DNA of 40,819 nt, taken from positions 1 to 40,819 of IMG/VR virus record IMGVR_UViG_3300021960_000179; one strand, 5' to 3'. This stretch comes from a virus. How positions within the stretch are numbered: position 1 is the stretch's first letter; every line of letters starts with the position of its first letter. Below are positions 14,473 through 21,310 of this stretch, piece after piece. Made by a program: the position numbers and the translations under genes. The notes below the pieces were generated by a model, which worked only from the letters and a program-made list of their open reading frames with translations, was not told the origin of the DNA and did no database searches.

Positions 14473-15393
14473 ATGAGCTTAGAACTGGTGCAGGACTGCC
14501 CAAGCGCATGGTCTAATGTGCAACTCGACCACACTTCGCCGAGCCAATTAAATCAGCCTATGGCGCGGTGGATCTATCAGTACGTGCTGCACACGCCGGA
14601 CGAACGCCGCGCTCAAAATCCCAATCTGCGCATGATCGGCGGCAGTGCCGTTAACCATGCCCTCGACATGATCTATGCAGGTCAGGGCGCAGAGATGGGG
14701 CGCGGCGAAGAGGTGCAGTTGGCGGCATCTGTCGACCAAGCCGTCGAGGCAGCTCAAAAGTTTATGCGCGATACCGTGGTCTGGGACGACGACGCGGTGC
14801 GGCGCGACAAATATGCAGACGAGATTGAGGCTGTCGTTGTCAACGCGATGGAGCAAATAGACGCTTTCGATAGCCCCGTCGTCTCACTTGAAAAATATGC
14901 CCATTGGCATCCGAGCTGGGCACCCGTTCCGATCACCGGTTACGCCGATTTTATTCTGGAAAACGGAATTATCATCGAGCTGAAAACCAAGTGGCCGCGC
15001 CAAGCCACGAACAAATCCGGCGAGACCACATGGCGAACATCGAGCAATCCATCAGCGCCCATCAATAATTGGACGCGCCAAGCCACCGTTTATCACGCTG
15101 CGTTCGGCGGTCCCGTTTACATCGTTTCTGCAAACAGTCTGAACGCGCGGAAATACGCGCTCAACACGTTCGAAATGGACGCCGCCGAGGCGAACCTGAT
15201 GGCGCGGCTACTAGAGCGGCACGAGGCGCTGCTGGATCTTGAAAAGGCAGACGACCGGGAACAGGGTTTGCAGCAATTGCTGCGGCGGCACCCGGCTGAT
15301 TTCGACGACATTTATTGGAATGAAGATCCTGACGTTCTCGGTGATGCCAAGCGGCGTTGGGATCAAGCGATCAACGCATGGATCAACACATGA
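14473..15393 (+). CDS. Phage exonuclease of the PD-(D/E)XK (RecB/Cas4-like) family
   Basis: ATG 14473 gives 306 residues. The core reads GSAVNHALDMI (helix with His), VPITGYADFILE (Asp of motif II) and IIIELKTKW (ExK), then NWTRQATVYHAAF (Gln/Tyr of motif IV). This is the layout of lambda-exonuclease-like and Cas4/RecB-type 5'-3' exonucleases. Followed by a putative annealing protein and SSB, it forms a Red-like recombination set that would chew double-strand ends and anneal the single strands. A TTG two codons upstream is an alternative start. Confidence 0.8.
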   Translation: MSLELVQDCPSAWSNVQLDHTSPSQLNQPMARWIYQYVLHTPDERRAQNPNLRMIGGSAVNHALDMIYAGQGAEMGRGEEVQLAASVDQAVEAAQKFMRDTVVWDDDAVRRDKYADEIEAVVVNAMEQIDAFDSPVVSLEKYAHWHPSWAPVPITGYADFILENGIIIELKTKWPRQATNKSGETTWRTSSNPSAPINNWTRQATVYHAAFGGPVYIVSANSLNARKYALNTFEMDAAEANLMARLLERHEALLDLEKADDREQGLQQLLRRHPADFDDIYWNEDPDVLGDAKRRWDQAINAWINT

Positions 15394-15402
15394 GGTATAT
15401 CA

Positions 15403-16077
15403 ATGGCGAATAAAAAGGCGAACGTCGACGACTTGAAAATGCTGCGAGACCTGTTGCCGACAGGCGTTAATCCGCGCGACACAGTGTGGGACTGTCACGG
15501 CACTTGGGTCATGTACCACCGGTACATCGAACTGATAGCGGCGAACAATAACGTCGAGATTGTAAGTCTGGATCTTTGCGACGTGCGGGACAAAAGCGCG
15601 GTTGTGAGGTGCGAGGTCGAGGCCGGTGATCGCAAAATAATTACGTTCGGCGAGGCGTCTCCGGCAAACTGCAAGAACGCATATCCGGTCGCGATGGCAG
15701 AAAAACGAGCTGTCGACCGAGCTGTTCTCAAGGCGGTGCTGATCCACGGCACGATATACAGCGAAAACGAGGACGAGACTTTTGCATCCTCGCCGCCACC
15801 AGCTCAGGCACCAGCCCCGGCGACACCCGCACCGGCCAAGGCTGCTGTGCAGACTGCGCAAACGCCGCAAGACTTGATGACTGCTGCCGAGATCGCAGCA
15901 GATGATCAGACCGCTGCCGTCAAGCAGGGTGCGATCCAAGCCCTTGCCGCGACCAGTGTTGAAAAACTGCGGTCTGAGTTCCAGATGTGGCGAAAAAATG
16001 TCGCCGCGTCATCGGACGAAACAGACCTAGTGACGAAACTTTTTTCTTACCAAGCCACAACCTTACAGGAGAATTAA
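15403..16077 (+). CDS. Putative single-strand annealing protein
   Basis: The 224-residue protein has an N-terminal domain (residues about 10-130) with WVMYHRYIELIAANNNVEIV, FGEASPANCKNAYPVAMAEK and RAVDRAVLKAVLIHG. The AEKRAVDRAVLK helix is common in phage annealing proteins of the Rad52/Sak/ERF kind, although I cannot choose among them. A Pro/Ala-rich linker (residues 131-150) leads to a helical tail, again as in ERF-type proteins. It lies between exonuclease and SSB, nine bases after the former and one base before the latter, the usual order of a recombination operon. Confidence 0.65.
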   Translation: MANKKANVDDLKMLRDLLPTGVNPRDTVWDCHGTWVMYHRYIELIAANNNVEIVSLDLCDVRDKSAVVRCEVEAGDRKIITFGEASPANCKNAYPVAMAEKRAVDRAVLKAVLIHGTIYSENEDETFASSPPPAQAPAPATPAPAKAAVQTAQTPQDLMTAAEIAADDQTAAVKQGAIQALAATSVEKLRSEFQMWRKNVAASSDETDLVTKLFSYQATTLQEN

Positions 16078-16078
16078 A

Positions 16079-16435
16079 ATGGCTGACGTGAATCAAATCA
16101 CTTTTTCGGGACGCCTCGGTGGCGATGCAGAAGTCAAGAAAATGGGCGACCGCGATAAACTTAGTTTCCGTGTGGCCGTCAACGCCGAGTATTCAAAAGA
16201 CGCGGCACCGGTCTGGTATTCGTGCCTCGCGTTTTATTCGGACAAACGTGCCTTCATGCTCGACGAGCTAAAGAAAGGGACACAGGTCATGGTCACCGGA
16301 TCTCTTCGTGTGCGTGAGGTCGGCGACAAGACATATCTGAACGTCGATGCGGATAATTTCACTTGGGCAAAGTCGGCTAAGGGTGGCGCGGCACCGGCAC
16401 CGGCTGGGGGCATCGATGATGAAATACCGTTCTAA
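16079..16435 (+). CDS. ssb: Single-stranded DNA-binding protein
   Basis: The 118-residue protein is an OB-fold SSB. It shows NQITFSGRLGGDAEVKKMG at the start, LSFRVAVNAEY, and WYSCLAFYSDKRAFML, then GTQVMVTGSLRVRE in the order of bacterial SSBs. It ends in DDEIPF, the acidic tip that docks partner enzymes. It is shorter than cellular SSB (about 170 residues), as usual for phages. An AGGAG site precedes the ATG. It would coat replication intermediates and help the exonuclease/annealing pair. Confidence 0.9.
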   Translation: MADVNQITFSGRLGGDAEVKKMGDRDKLSFRVAVNAEYSKDAAPVWYSCLAFYSDKRAFMLDELKKGTQVMVTGSLRVREVGDKTYLNVDADNFTWAKSAKGGAAPAPAGGIDDEIPF

Positions 16436-16589
16436 AAAACGCTGCGGTGCGTGGGAATTTCCGCTGAGTTACGGCGACTGGTCGACGCAGCAAGACCTTC
16501 GATATGACGTGACGCCGTCACATATGAACACAATTTTTAAGAGGCGAAAGGAATATGAACAGTATGTCGCAGGATTCAAACGATCTTGA
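16416..16589 (+). CDS. Possible small protein overlapping ssb
   Basis: A 57-residue frame starts MMKYRSKKRCGAWEFPLSYG inside the last codons of ssb, with GGGGG about seven bases before the tandem ATGs. It is basic and overlaps the next gene by 35 bases. The dense overlap pattern of this operon makes it credible, but no family is recognised and it could be chance. Confidence 0.35.
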   Translation: MMKYRSKKRCGAWEFPLSYGDWSTQQDLRYDVTPSHMNTIFKRRKEYEQYVAGFKRS

Positions 16590-16806
16590 AATCGTGTCGC
16601 TCCGGCAACTTGGAGAGATTTTTTTCCCAAGCGATAAACCCGGCACGGCGCGAGACAAGCGCGTGGGTCGACTGAGGGATGTCGGTCTGCGTCTCTGGAA
16701 AAATGGGCAGGGCAAAACGGCTCCGCTCGTCACAAACCTCGGCGAGGTAAGGCGATGGCAAATGAGCAAGTTGACGGCAGAGGATGCGGCTCGTCGCGTG
16801 AGCTGA
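16555..16806 (+). CDS. Small DNA-binding-like protein
   Basis: The 83-residue frame (ATG 16555, or ATG 16564 with better spacing to AAAGGA) reads IVSLRQLGEIFFPSDKPGTA then RVGRLRDVGLRLWKNGQGK and ends in a Lys/Arg-rich helix. The middle resembles small winged or excisionase-like DNA-binding proteins. It overlaps the LexA-like gene by 52 bases. Excisionase is one possibility, given the lysogeny genes nearby, but this is inference. Confidence 0.5.
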   Translation: MNSMSQDSNDLEIVSLRQLGEIFFPSDKPGTARDKRVGRLRDVGLRLWKNGQGKTAPLVTNLGEVRRWQMSKLTAEDAARRVS

Positions 16807-17021
16807 CCGACCGGCAGCAGCAGGTCGTCGACCATATCGCGGACATCCACGCGAACTTCAACCGTGCGCCCACGATGCAGCAGTTGGCCGACCGAATGCG
16901 GTGCAGTCGACAGAACATCGCGCAGATTTGCGAGAAGCTCAGAGCGATGGGCGAGGTGGAGCTGGGGCCGGGATATCGAAACTTACGATTGAGAGGAATG
17001 GATAATGAAAATCAAAATTAA
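16755..17021 (+). CDS. LexA N-terminal-like winged helix protein
   Basis: The 88-residue protein contains LTDRQQQVVDHIADIHANFN, RAPTMQQLADRMRCSRQNIA and KLRAMGEVELGPGYRNLRL. This is the winged helix of LexA (compare LTxRQxxVLxxI and GxxPTxxEIAxxL), without the S24 peptidase. It could compete for SOS boxes or regulate phage genes. It overlaps both neighbours, as part of the rightward operon. A short nonconserved N-terminus (about 16 residues) may mean a later start. Confidence 0.7.
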   Translation: MANEQVDGRGCGSSRELTDRQQQVVDHIADIHANFNRAPTMQQLADRMRCSRQNIAQICEKLRAMGEVELGPGYRNLRLRGMDNENQN

Positions 17022-17139
17022 CTGGCGAAAACATAAAAGGCCGTTCAAACGGGTGTGCGTGGACAGGCCGGGTGGCTTGTCAGCGGAGACGCAGCGGCGA
17101 CTTCTGCGGCATCAGATCAGGGAAACGACTGGAGCATGA
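17005..17139 (+). CDS. Small basic protein at operon end
   Basis: An ATG at 17005 with GAGAGGA upstream opens a 44-residue frame (MKIKINWRKHKRPFKRVCVD and so on) that ends at TGA 17137-17139. It overlaps the LexA-like gene by 17 bases, in keeping with its neighbours. The protein is strongly basic. It is the last frame before the operon terminator. Function unknown. Confidence 0.4.
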   Translation: MKIKINWRKHKRPFKRVCVDRPGGLSAETQRRLLRHQIRETTGA

Positions 17140-17200
17140 ATGCCAATTTAAAGGCAAGGTGGGACTAAAACGACGACCTGAGAGCGATCAGGATGCGAAA

Positions 17201-17244
17201 GTAAGGCCGGGGATGAGCAATCATACCCCGGCCTTACTGTTTTT
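17201..17244 (+). terminator. Strong intrinsic terminator of the rightward operon
   Basis: GTAAGGCCGGGG (17201-17212) pairs perfectly with CCCCGGCCTTAC (17226-17237) over 12 bp, followed by TGTTTTT. It lies between the convergent rightward operon and the integrase gene. The integrase stop codon falls inside the T run, so the hairpin probably serves both sides. Confidence 0.9.
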
Positions 17245-18556
17245 ACTCAGCGGCCACCGCAGAGCCGTACAGCATGTTTTCGGTATCTACCGCTGCTGCC
17301 GCGTCCTCTTCATCCTCGTCCCAGAGGTGGCCGTAAGTATCGAGCGTGAATGCCGCCGTCTGATGACCCATGCGGACGGAAATCCACTTAATGTTTCGCC
17401 CCTGCTTTATCCACATCGAGGCGCAGACATGACGCAGCGTGTACAGGGCTTCCGGCCACGCAATGTCATGCCAATTGCAAATTTGGTGAAGGCGAATCCG
17501 CCACGGTTCACTGTTAAGAGGTTTGCCAGTAGCCGTTGAAAAAAGCAGCTCACCGCACTGTATGTCGTTGTCCTCAACATGCTGCCGCAGACGTTGCGCG
17601 AGGTCAGGCCCAATCGGCACAAAGCGATACGAGTTCGATGTTTTGAGTTCACCAATCTGACCGTGTCGGTCGACGCTTTGCGACAGGCGCACTCCGGGGT
17701 TGTTGCGATGCAGCATCAAACCCTGCGGCAAACCCAAGTCATCCGTATTGGACAGTGTCAGACCGCGCAGCTCAGACGGGCGGCAACCGATCTGGGAAAG
17801 GCAGCGAAAAATCAGGCCGTAAGGCGTGGGCTTGTAACCCGTGCGCTCGTAGTGCCGTCGACGCCGCTCTGCATCGCCGAGATCGATAGTGTTTGTCGTT
17901 CGGTGGTGTTCGCAGCGCAGCCTGTCCTGCCGTCCTTCGCGGTCCCAAAGATCTGCAGCCTCGATCAGACGACGCACATTGTTGAGCGGCGGGATGCGCA
18001 CCTCTGTGTCTTTGCGGTGCTTCCATTTCACCTCGGCAGCTCTCCAGATTTCACGCCCGACCGGGGCGCACTTCTCGTTGCTGATTGCATAGGTGATGAT
18101 CGACTGGAACGTGGTGAAGATCGCACCGGCGTAGCGTTTTGTGTTGCCCTTCGATTTTTGAAAAGCGGCGATCTCCTCACCAACGGCCACGAGCAATTTT
18201 TTCTTGCAAAACTCCTTGATGTTTTTCTTGGCAATCAGCCGTCCGTCGACCTGCAGCTCCGACAGGCAAAGCCGCCAGTGACGTTCGATATTGTCGACAT
18301 AACTTCTCGTTAATCCGTCCTGCTTCTTCCTGTTTTCGTAATAGTCGAGATACACCTCGGTCAGTGTTCCGGCCTCTCTGGCGCTGGTGTGGCGACCTTC
18401 CGCGACCTCTTCCTGCGCAACGTTCTTGATGCGCATCAGCTCGTGTTCGTCGGCGTGGCTGATGTACTGGCGTTTGCCAGACTCGTCGTAGTAGGACGTG
18501 CGGTACTTTTTACCTACCAGTGGAAACTTGTGGACTTTGCTCTTTTTCTGGGCCAT
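17243..18556 (-). CDS. int: Tyrosine integrase
   Basis: The 437-residue protein has an N-terminal arm-binding part (to about residue 65), a SAM-like core-binding domain (65-180), and a catalytic domain with R259 (GCRPSELRGL), K305 (ELKTSNSYR), R375 (YTLRHVCAS), H398 (RMGHQT) and nucleophile Y408 (TLDTYGHL). The first position of the second box is Tyr372 rather than the usual His, a known variant. An insert of about 30 residues (206-240, rich in Arg/His) lies before R259. An AAGGAG site precedes the ATG. It would recombine attP at 19318-19665 with the host chromosome. The acidic Ala-rich tail (DEDEEDAAAAVDTE) is unusual. Confidence 0.95.
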   Translation of the reverse strand: MAQKKSKVHKFPLVGKKYRTSYYDESGKRQYISHADEHELMRIKNVAQEEVAEGRHTSAREAGTLTEVYLDYYENRKKQDGLTRSYVDNIERHWRLCLSELQVDGRLIAKKNIKEFCKKKLLVAVGEEIAAFQKSKGNTKRYAGAIFTTFQSIITYAISNEKCAPVGREIWRAAEVKWKHRKDTEVRIPPLNNVRRLIEAADLWDREGRQDRLRCEHHRTTNTIDLGDAERRRRHYERTGYKPTPYGLIFRCLSQIGCRPSELRGLTLSNTDDLGLPQGLMLHRNNPGVRLSQSVDRHGQIGELKTSNSYRFVPIGPDLAQRLRQHVEDNDIQCGELLFSTATGKPLNSEPWRIRLHQICNWHDIAWPEALYTLRHVCASMWIKQGRNIKWISVRMGHQTAAFTLDTYGHLWDEDEEDAAAAVDTENMLYGSAVAAE

Positions 18557-18647
18557 TTCTAATTCTCCTTCTGCGCGTCCGCGCGGGGGTTAACACTTGT
18601 GGCTAAGTGTTCGAGGGCCGGGGGTCATTCCCCGGCTCTCTTCGTTT

Positions 18648-18698
18648 TTAGAACAGGATGCCGATCAGCTCGGCGATGACGACGATGATGTCGATCAT
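18648..18698 (-). CDS. Possible 16-residue hydrophobic peptide
   Basis: An ATG at 18698, with GGGAGATG upstream, opens MIDIIVVIAELIGILF, then a stop. The peptide is one hydrophobic helix with two acidic residues at the start and one in the middle. It sits between integrase and the next small gene, each gap holding a hairpin. It may be a membrane peptide, or chance. Confidence 0.3.
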   Translation of the reverse strand: MIDIIVVIAELIGILF

Positions 18699-18717
18699 TT
18701 ATTCATCTCCCGTGGGT

Positions 18718-18737
18718 GCCGGGGCCGAAGCCCCGGC
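18718..18737 (-). terminator. Stable UUCG-loop hairpin after small gene
   Basis: GCCGGGGC cgaa GCCCCGGC forms a perfect eight-base stem; in the minus-strand RNA the loop is UUCG. It follows the stop of the 82-residue gene, but no T run comes after it, so it may stabilise or block the transcript rather than terminate it. Confidence 0.5.
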
Positions 18738-18744
18738 GGGTTGA

Positions 18745-18993
18745 TCAGGCGGCGAGGTCAAAGCCGATTTTCAGTGTTCTGGCGAGTGTCACCAGCTTCC
18801 AGCGATCTTCGGTCGGATACCCGCCGAGTCGATCCTCCGCTTTCCCGATGCGGCCCGGATGAGGAAGGAAAATATACCATTCACGATCATCGCGCCCGAA
18901 TTCGAGATTTCCGATGTAGCCGATGGTAACGCCCGGAATCGTAGCAACGATTTCCTGAGCCCGTTCGTAAAGTCTATCTTGATGTTCGGTCAT
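18745..18993 (-). CDS. Small unknown early protein
   Basis: The 82-residue frame begins MTEHQDRLYERAQEIVATIP, preceded by GGAGAAG at proper spacing. The product shows helix-strand-strand-helix features with GYIGNLEFGRDDREWYIFLP and ends in LVTLARTLKIGFDLAA. It lies upstream of integrase, a place often taken by excisionase or anti-host proteins. I recognise no family. A UUCG-type hairpin follows its stop. Confidence 0.6.
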   Translation of the reverse strand: MTEHQDRLYERAQEIVATIPGVTIGYIGNLEFGRDDREWYIFLPHPGRIGKAEDRLGGYPTEDRWKLVTLARTLKIGFDLAA

Positions 18994-19013
18994 TTTCTTC
19001 TCCGTTGGTTGGT

Positions 19014-19035
19014 GCCGGGAGCCGAAGCCCCCGGC
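19014..19035 (-). terminator. UUCG-type hairpin between small early genes
   Basis: GCCGGG and CCCGGC pair around agccgaagcc with one mismatch; the minus-strand loop is again UUCG-like. It follows the 63-residue gene and, like the one at 18718, has no T run. Confidence 0.4.
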
Positions 19036-19042
19036 GTTGTGA

Positions 19043-19234
19043 TCAAATTTTGTGTTCGATTGCGGCTTTCAGTTCATCAAGCCAGAAATCACGGTCGCCT
19101 TCGCTAAAGCTGTTAACGTACACGGAAGGCGCTACATCAAGGGGATACCAGTAGAAGTATCCGGTGCCTTTAACCAGTTCCAAGCCGTCGTTGGCGGCGA
19201 TCTTGTTCAAGTCTTTGATTGCGAAGTGTGCCAT
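19043..19234 (-). CDS. Small unknown early protein, first in the integrase operon
   Basis: I start at ATG 19234 because AAGGAG lies nine bases before it; an upstream open stretch to 19297 overlaps the likely promoter. The 63-residue product reads MAHFAIKDLNKIAANDGLEL and then VKGTGYFYWYPLD with a C-terminal helix. The pattern of a helix and aromatic beta hairpin (YFYWYPL) recurs in many small phage proteins that block host enzymes, but no family can be named. Confidence 0.6.
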   Translation of the reverse strand: MAHFAIKDLNKIAANDGLELVKGTGYFYWYPLDVAPSVYVNSFSEGDRDFWLDELKAAIEHKI

Positions 19235-19274
19235 CTGGTCGTCTCCTTGTGGCTGTGCAGTGTTGCGTTTACGC

Positions 19275-19280
19275 ATTATA
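19275..19280 (-). promoter_or_regulatory. Probable -10 of the integrase/early promoter
   Basis: TATAAT reads on the minus strand 41 bases before the start of the 63-residue gene. No -35 at 17 bp is convincing; a TTGTCA lies too close upstream (11 bp). TTGACAA (19291-19297, plus) resembles a half of the operator near CI, so this promoter may be repressor-controlled. Confidence 0.45.
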
Positions 19281-19317
19281 TGTACGCGCATTGACAACTA
19301 GGTTCAAGAGTTAATCT

Positions 19318-19665
19318 TGCACCTATCGACATTTTTGCACCATTTTTTGCACCATCGTTTTGCACCATGAATACGGGGCAAGTACGGAAAAGCGCAGAAA
19401 ACTGCGGAATAGTTTGGGAATGTTCGGGAAAGCTCTTATACGAGCAGAAAGGCCATCATAAATTGATTCGGCTTTTGTTTTCAGGTGCTTAATGCAACCT
19501 TTGACACGGCGGTATGGCAAGATTGATGATCTTCCCGTATTTGCGCTGTAACCCGCAGTTTACAAGGGATTGAAGTTTTTTTGCACCATAAGATTGCACC
19601 GTATTGGCGCATAAATCGATACAAATGAGCGGCAGTTTATTTTTGCACCGAATCTGCGTGGTGCA
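19318..19665. other. Probable attP region with repeated arm-type sites
   Basis: TGCACC, mostly inside TTTTGCACCAT, starts at 19318, 19336, 19348, 19361, then at 19582, 19595 and 19644, with an inverted GGTGCA at 19660. The two clusters flank about 215 bp with no gene. Two groups of integrase arm sites flanking a core is the lambda-like attP plan, and the integrase gene lies about 0.8 kb away. The crossover core is not identified; GCTC TTATAC GAGC near 19434 is a possible dyad. Confidence 0.65.
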
Positions 19666-19828
19666 ATTTACGGAAACAACGGTCAGCATACTCACCGCTA
19701 TAATGGATGACTGAGCCGTCGCCAAGAGGTGCCCAGAACATATCCGGCAGCTCTTCAAGACAGGCCGTGCAAAATTTTTGTGGCGGACTATCGATCCGCG
19801 TTCGCTTATCGACGCGGCGCTTGGGCAT
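19637..19828 (-). CDS. Small cysteine-containing protein
   Basis: The 63-residue frame (ATG 19828, GAGGA upstream) reads MPKRRVDKRTRIDSPPQKFC, with the CTAC pair at residues 20-23 and a further cysteine near residue 51 (DRCFRK). It overlaps the holin gene by 23 bases, and its end runs into the att arm sites. It resembles small zinc-binding phage proteins (CxxC with a downstream Cys/His set), without a recognised family. Confidence 0.5.
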   Translation of the reverse strand: MPKRRVDKRTRIDSPPQKFCTACLEELPDMFWAPLGDGSVIHYSGEYADRCFRKLHHADSVQK

Positions 19829-20225
19829 TCATGTTGTTCCTCGCGACACCCTTCCACTTCTCAGCCGTGCGCATTCCGCCAAGGCCGAGTAGCGACAGGG
19901 TCAGGGTCATCAGCCCCTCAGAATTTATCTGCGGTATTGGTGTTCCGGGTGACCAGATCATCACGCCCCACTCGACGATAGGATGGCCGATAAATTGCCA
20001 CCCCAATGCGAAGGCACAAATCCACATGATCGAGGGTCTAGCCCCGGCGACGAACACGCTGGAGTGTTTCGCGCTCTCGATATTGGCTTGAGCCTGAGCG
20101 AGGTCAAGACTGATGACCTGCTGTTTCAGCTCGGCCTCTAGTTTTGTTTTAAGATCCTTGTCCTCGACGAACTTGTCCAAGACCTTCCCGGCTACGCCTA
20201 TGACGCTGTCAGCAATTCCCAGCAT
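19806..20225 (-). CDS. Three-TM-type phage holin candidate
   Basis: The 139-residue protein starts with an amphipathic helix region (IADSVIGVAGKVLDKFVEDK) and a charged helix, then two clear membrane segments (SIMWICAFALGWQFIGHPIVEWGVM and LMTLTLSLLGLGG). ARPSIMW followed by GLGGMRTAEKW is the hallmark of the Holin_3TMs family. It lies six bases after the endolysin gene, as expected for a lysis cassette. It would form membrane holes that release the endolysin. Confidence 0.8.
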   Translation of the reverse strand: MLGIADSVIGVAGKVLDKFVEDKDLKTKLEAELKQQVISLDLAQAQANIESAKHSSVFVAGARPSIMWICAFALGWQFIGHPIVEWGVMIWSPGTPIPQINSEGLMTLTLSLLGLGGMRTAEKWKGVARNNMNAQAPRR

Positions 20226-20231
20226 GGTCGA

Positions 20232-20648
20232 TCAATCTATATCGTTGAAAAATTCATGGTGGCCGATGCGGCCAACACCGATCTTCCCCTCGGACCAATC
20301 AGGCGTCAGGCCAACCACATGGTAATGACAAGAGCCGCTCGTGTTGTCCTCGTGCTTACCAAGGGTGACCGATAGGGCCGTCCAGATGCACTCGACGAAC
20401 ATTTCATTGTCTGCGTCGAGCCGCAGCATTTTGTATCGATTTGGATCGTTCTCGTTCCAGCATGAGAACTGCCACGGCTTATGACAGACCTCGTGAATGG
20501 TGTTGCCCCACCAGCCGCCGCGATCAGCTCTGTTCTTGATGACATGCGCAACTGCCAGACGACCGTCTACGGTTTCGCCTCGCGCCTCGCCCCAAATCGT
20601 CCGCGCCATCGCGTCGATGTCTTTATTAATTTGGTAATCGTTATTCAT
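20232..20648 (-). CDS. SleB-type cell wall hydrolase (endolysin)
   Basis: ATG 20648 gives 138 residues; a TTG two codons upstream is also possible. The sequence holds MARTIWGEARGE (catalytic Glu of the Hydrolase_2/SleB fold), AVAHVIKNRADR, CHKPWQFSCWN, and SCHYHVVGLTPDW, all in family order. It should cleave the glycan strands of peptidoglycan. There is no signal peptide, in keeping with holin-dependent export. Confidence 0.9.
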   Translation of the reverse strand: MNNDYQINKDIDAMARTIWGEARGETVDGRLAVAHVIKNRADRGGWWGNTIHEVCHKPWQFSCWNENDPNRYKMLRLDADNEMFVECIWTALSVTLGKHEDNTSGSCHYHVVGLTPDWSEGKIGVGRIGHHEFFNDID

Positions 20649-20657
20649 GTTCAAATT

Positions 20658-20990
20658 TTACGTCAGCACTAACGGCTGCGCATCTTGACAATCCTTTTCG
20701 TGGTCTGTGATGTGCAGCTCCTGCACCTCAATGTCGTAGTAGGCAATTCGGACACCCATCCGCTTTTGTTTGTCAGATCTCTGCCGCGTAATTCTGGATG
20801 GTGTGACGCGCCCCGGATTCACGCGTTTTGCGTTCGTTTTAATATCAAGCAGAATTATTTCGCCGTCTTTTACGGCCACAAGGTCGACCGGCCCATGCCC
20901 TTGTAGCGGATGAAAAACGTCGTAATTATTTTTCGTCAAGATTGCCGCCGCCGCCAACTCCGCGAAGTGGCCCTTTTTTGTTTGATTCAT
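20658..20990 (-). CDS. PD-(D/E)XK nuclease in the lysis module
   Basis: The 110-residue protein contains GHFAELAAAAILTKNNYDVF (Glu of motif I), GPVDLVAVKDGEIILLDIKT (Asp of motif II, then DIK) and a basic C-terminus. This matches the PDDEXK fold of Hjc-type or homing-type endonucleases. It sits between endolysin and the coiled-coil membrane protein, starting in an ATGA overlap. A nuclease at this place is odd; it may act in host DNA breakdown or branch cleavage late in infection. Confidence 0.75.
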   Translation of the reverse strand: MNQTKKGHFAELAAAAILTKNNYDVFHPLQGHGPVDLVAVKDGEIILLDIKTNAKRVNPGRVTPSRITRQRSDKQKRMGVRIAYYDIEVQELHITDHEKDCQDAQPLVLT

Positions 20991-21310
20991 TTAATCTCTG
21001 GATGGCGTCCATTATGGATCGACATCTGGTGATCCACGTCGTGACGCAGACGCTCTATCTCGGCTAATATTTTTGCAGTCTCTCTGGCCGATTTGTCTCT
21101 CTCTGCAGGGGATAGCATCCCCGCCAAAATCGAGACCCGTTGGTCGGTCAGCTCGGCCTTATCAATGCGGGTATCCATGGCGCGAAGCCTCTTTTCCACA
21201 TCTATCAGGGTGGTGAGGATAGACCCCACCTGATACCTGACGACGGCGAAGGCACCTGCCAGACTGGCGAGGGTAGAACCCAAACTGATGAGAAGCTTCG
21301 TATCGTCCAT
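20987..21310 (-). CDS. Membrane-anchored coiled-coil protein of the lysis module
   Basis: ATG 21310 (TGATG overlap with the upstream stop) gives 107 residues. A membrane segment (LLISLGSTLASLAGAFAVVR, residues 5-24) is followed by a long charged helix up to the C-terminus. The layout resembles inner-membrane spanins (Rz-like) or DUF-type phage coiled-coil anchors. I see no lipoprotein partner. Codons between 21310 and 21415 are in the same frame but overlap the small holin, so I reject an earlier start. Confidence 0.65.
   Translation of the reverse strand: MDDTKLLISLGSTLASLAGAFAVVRYQVGSILTTLIDVEKRLRAMDTRIDKAELTDQRVSILAGMLSPAERDKSARETAKILAEIERLRHDVDHQMSIHNGRHPEIK

Noticed and set aside
19430-19455. 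Possible tRNA anticodon arm (GCTC TTATAC GAGC) in the att region
   Set aside because: Loop size and the base after the would-be anticodon do not fit a tRNA, and no acceptor or T arm is nearby. Kept only as a possible core dyad.
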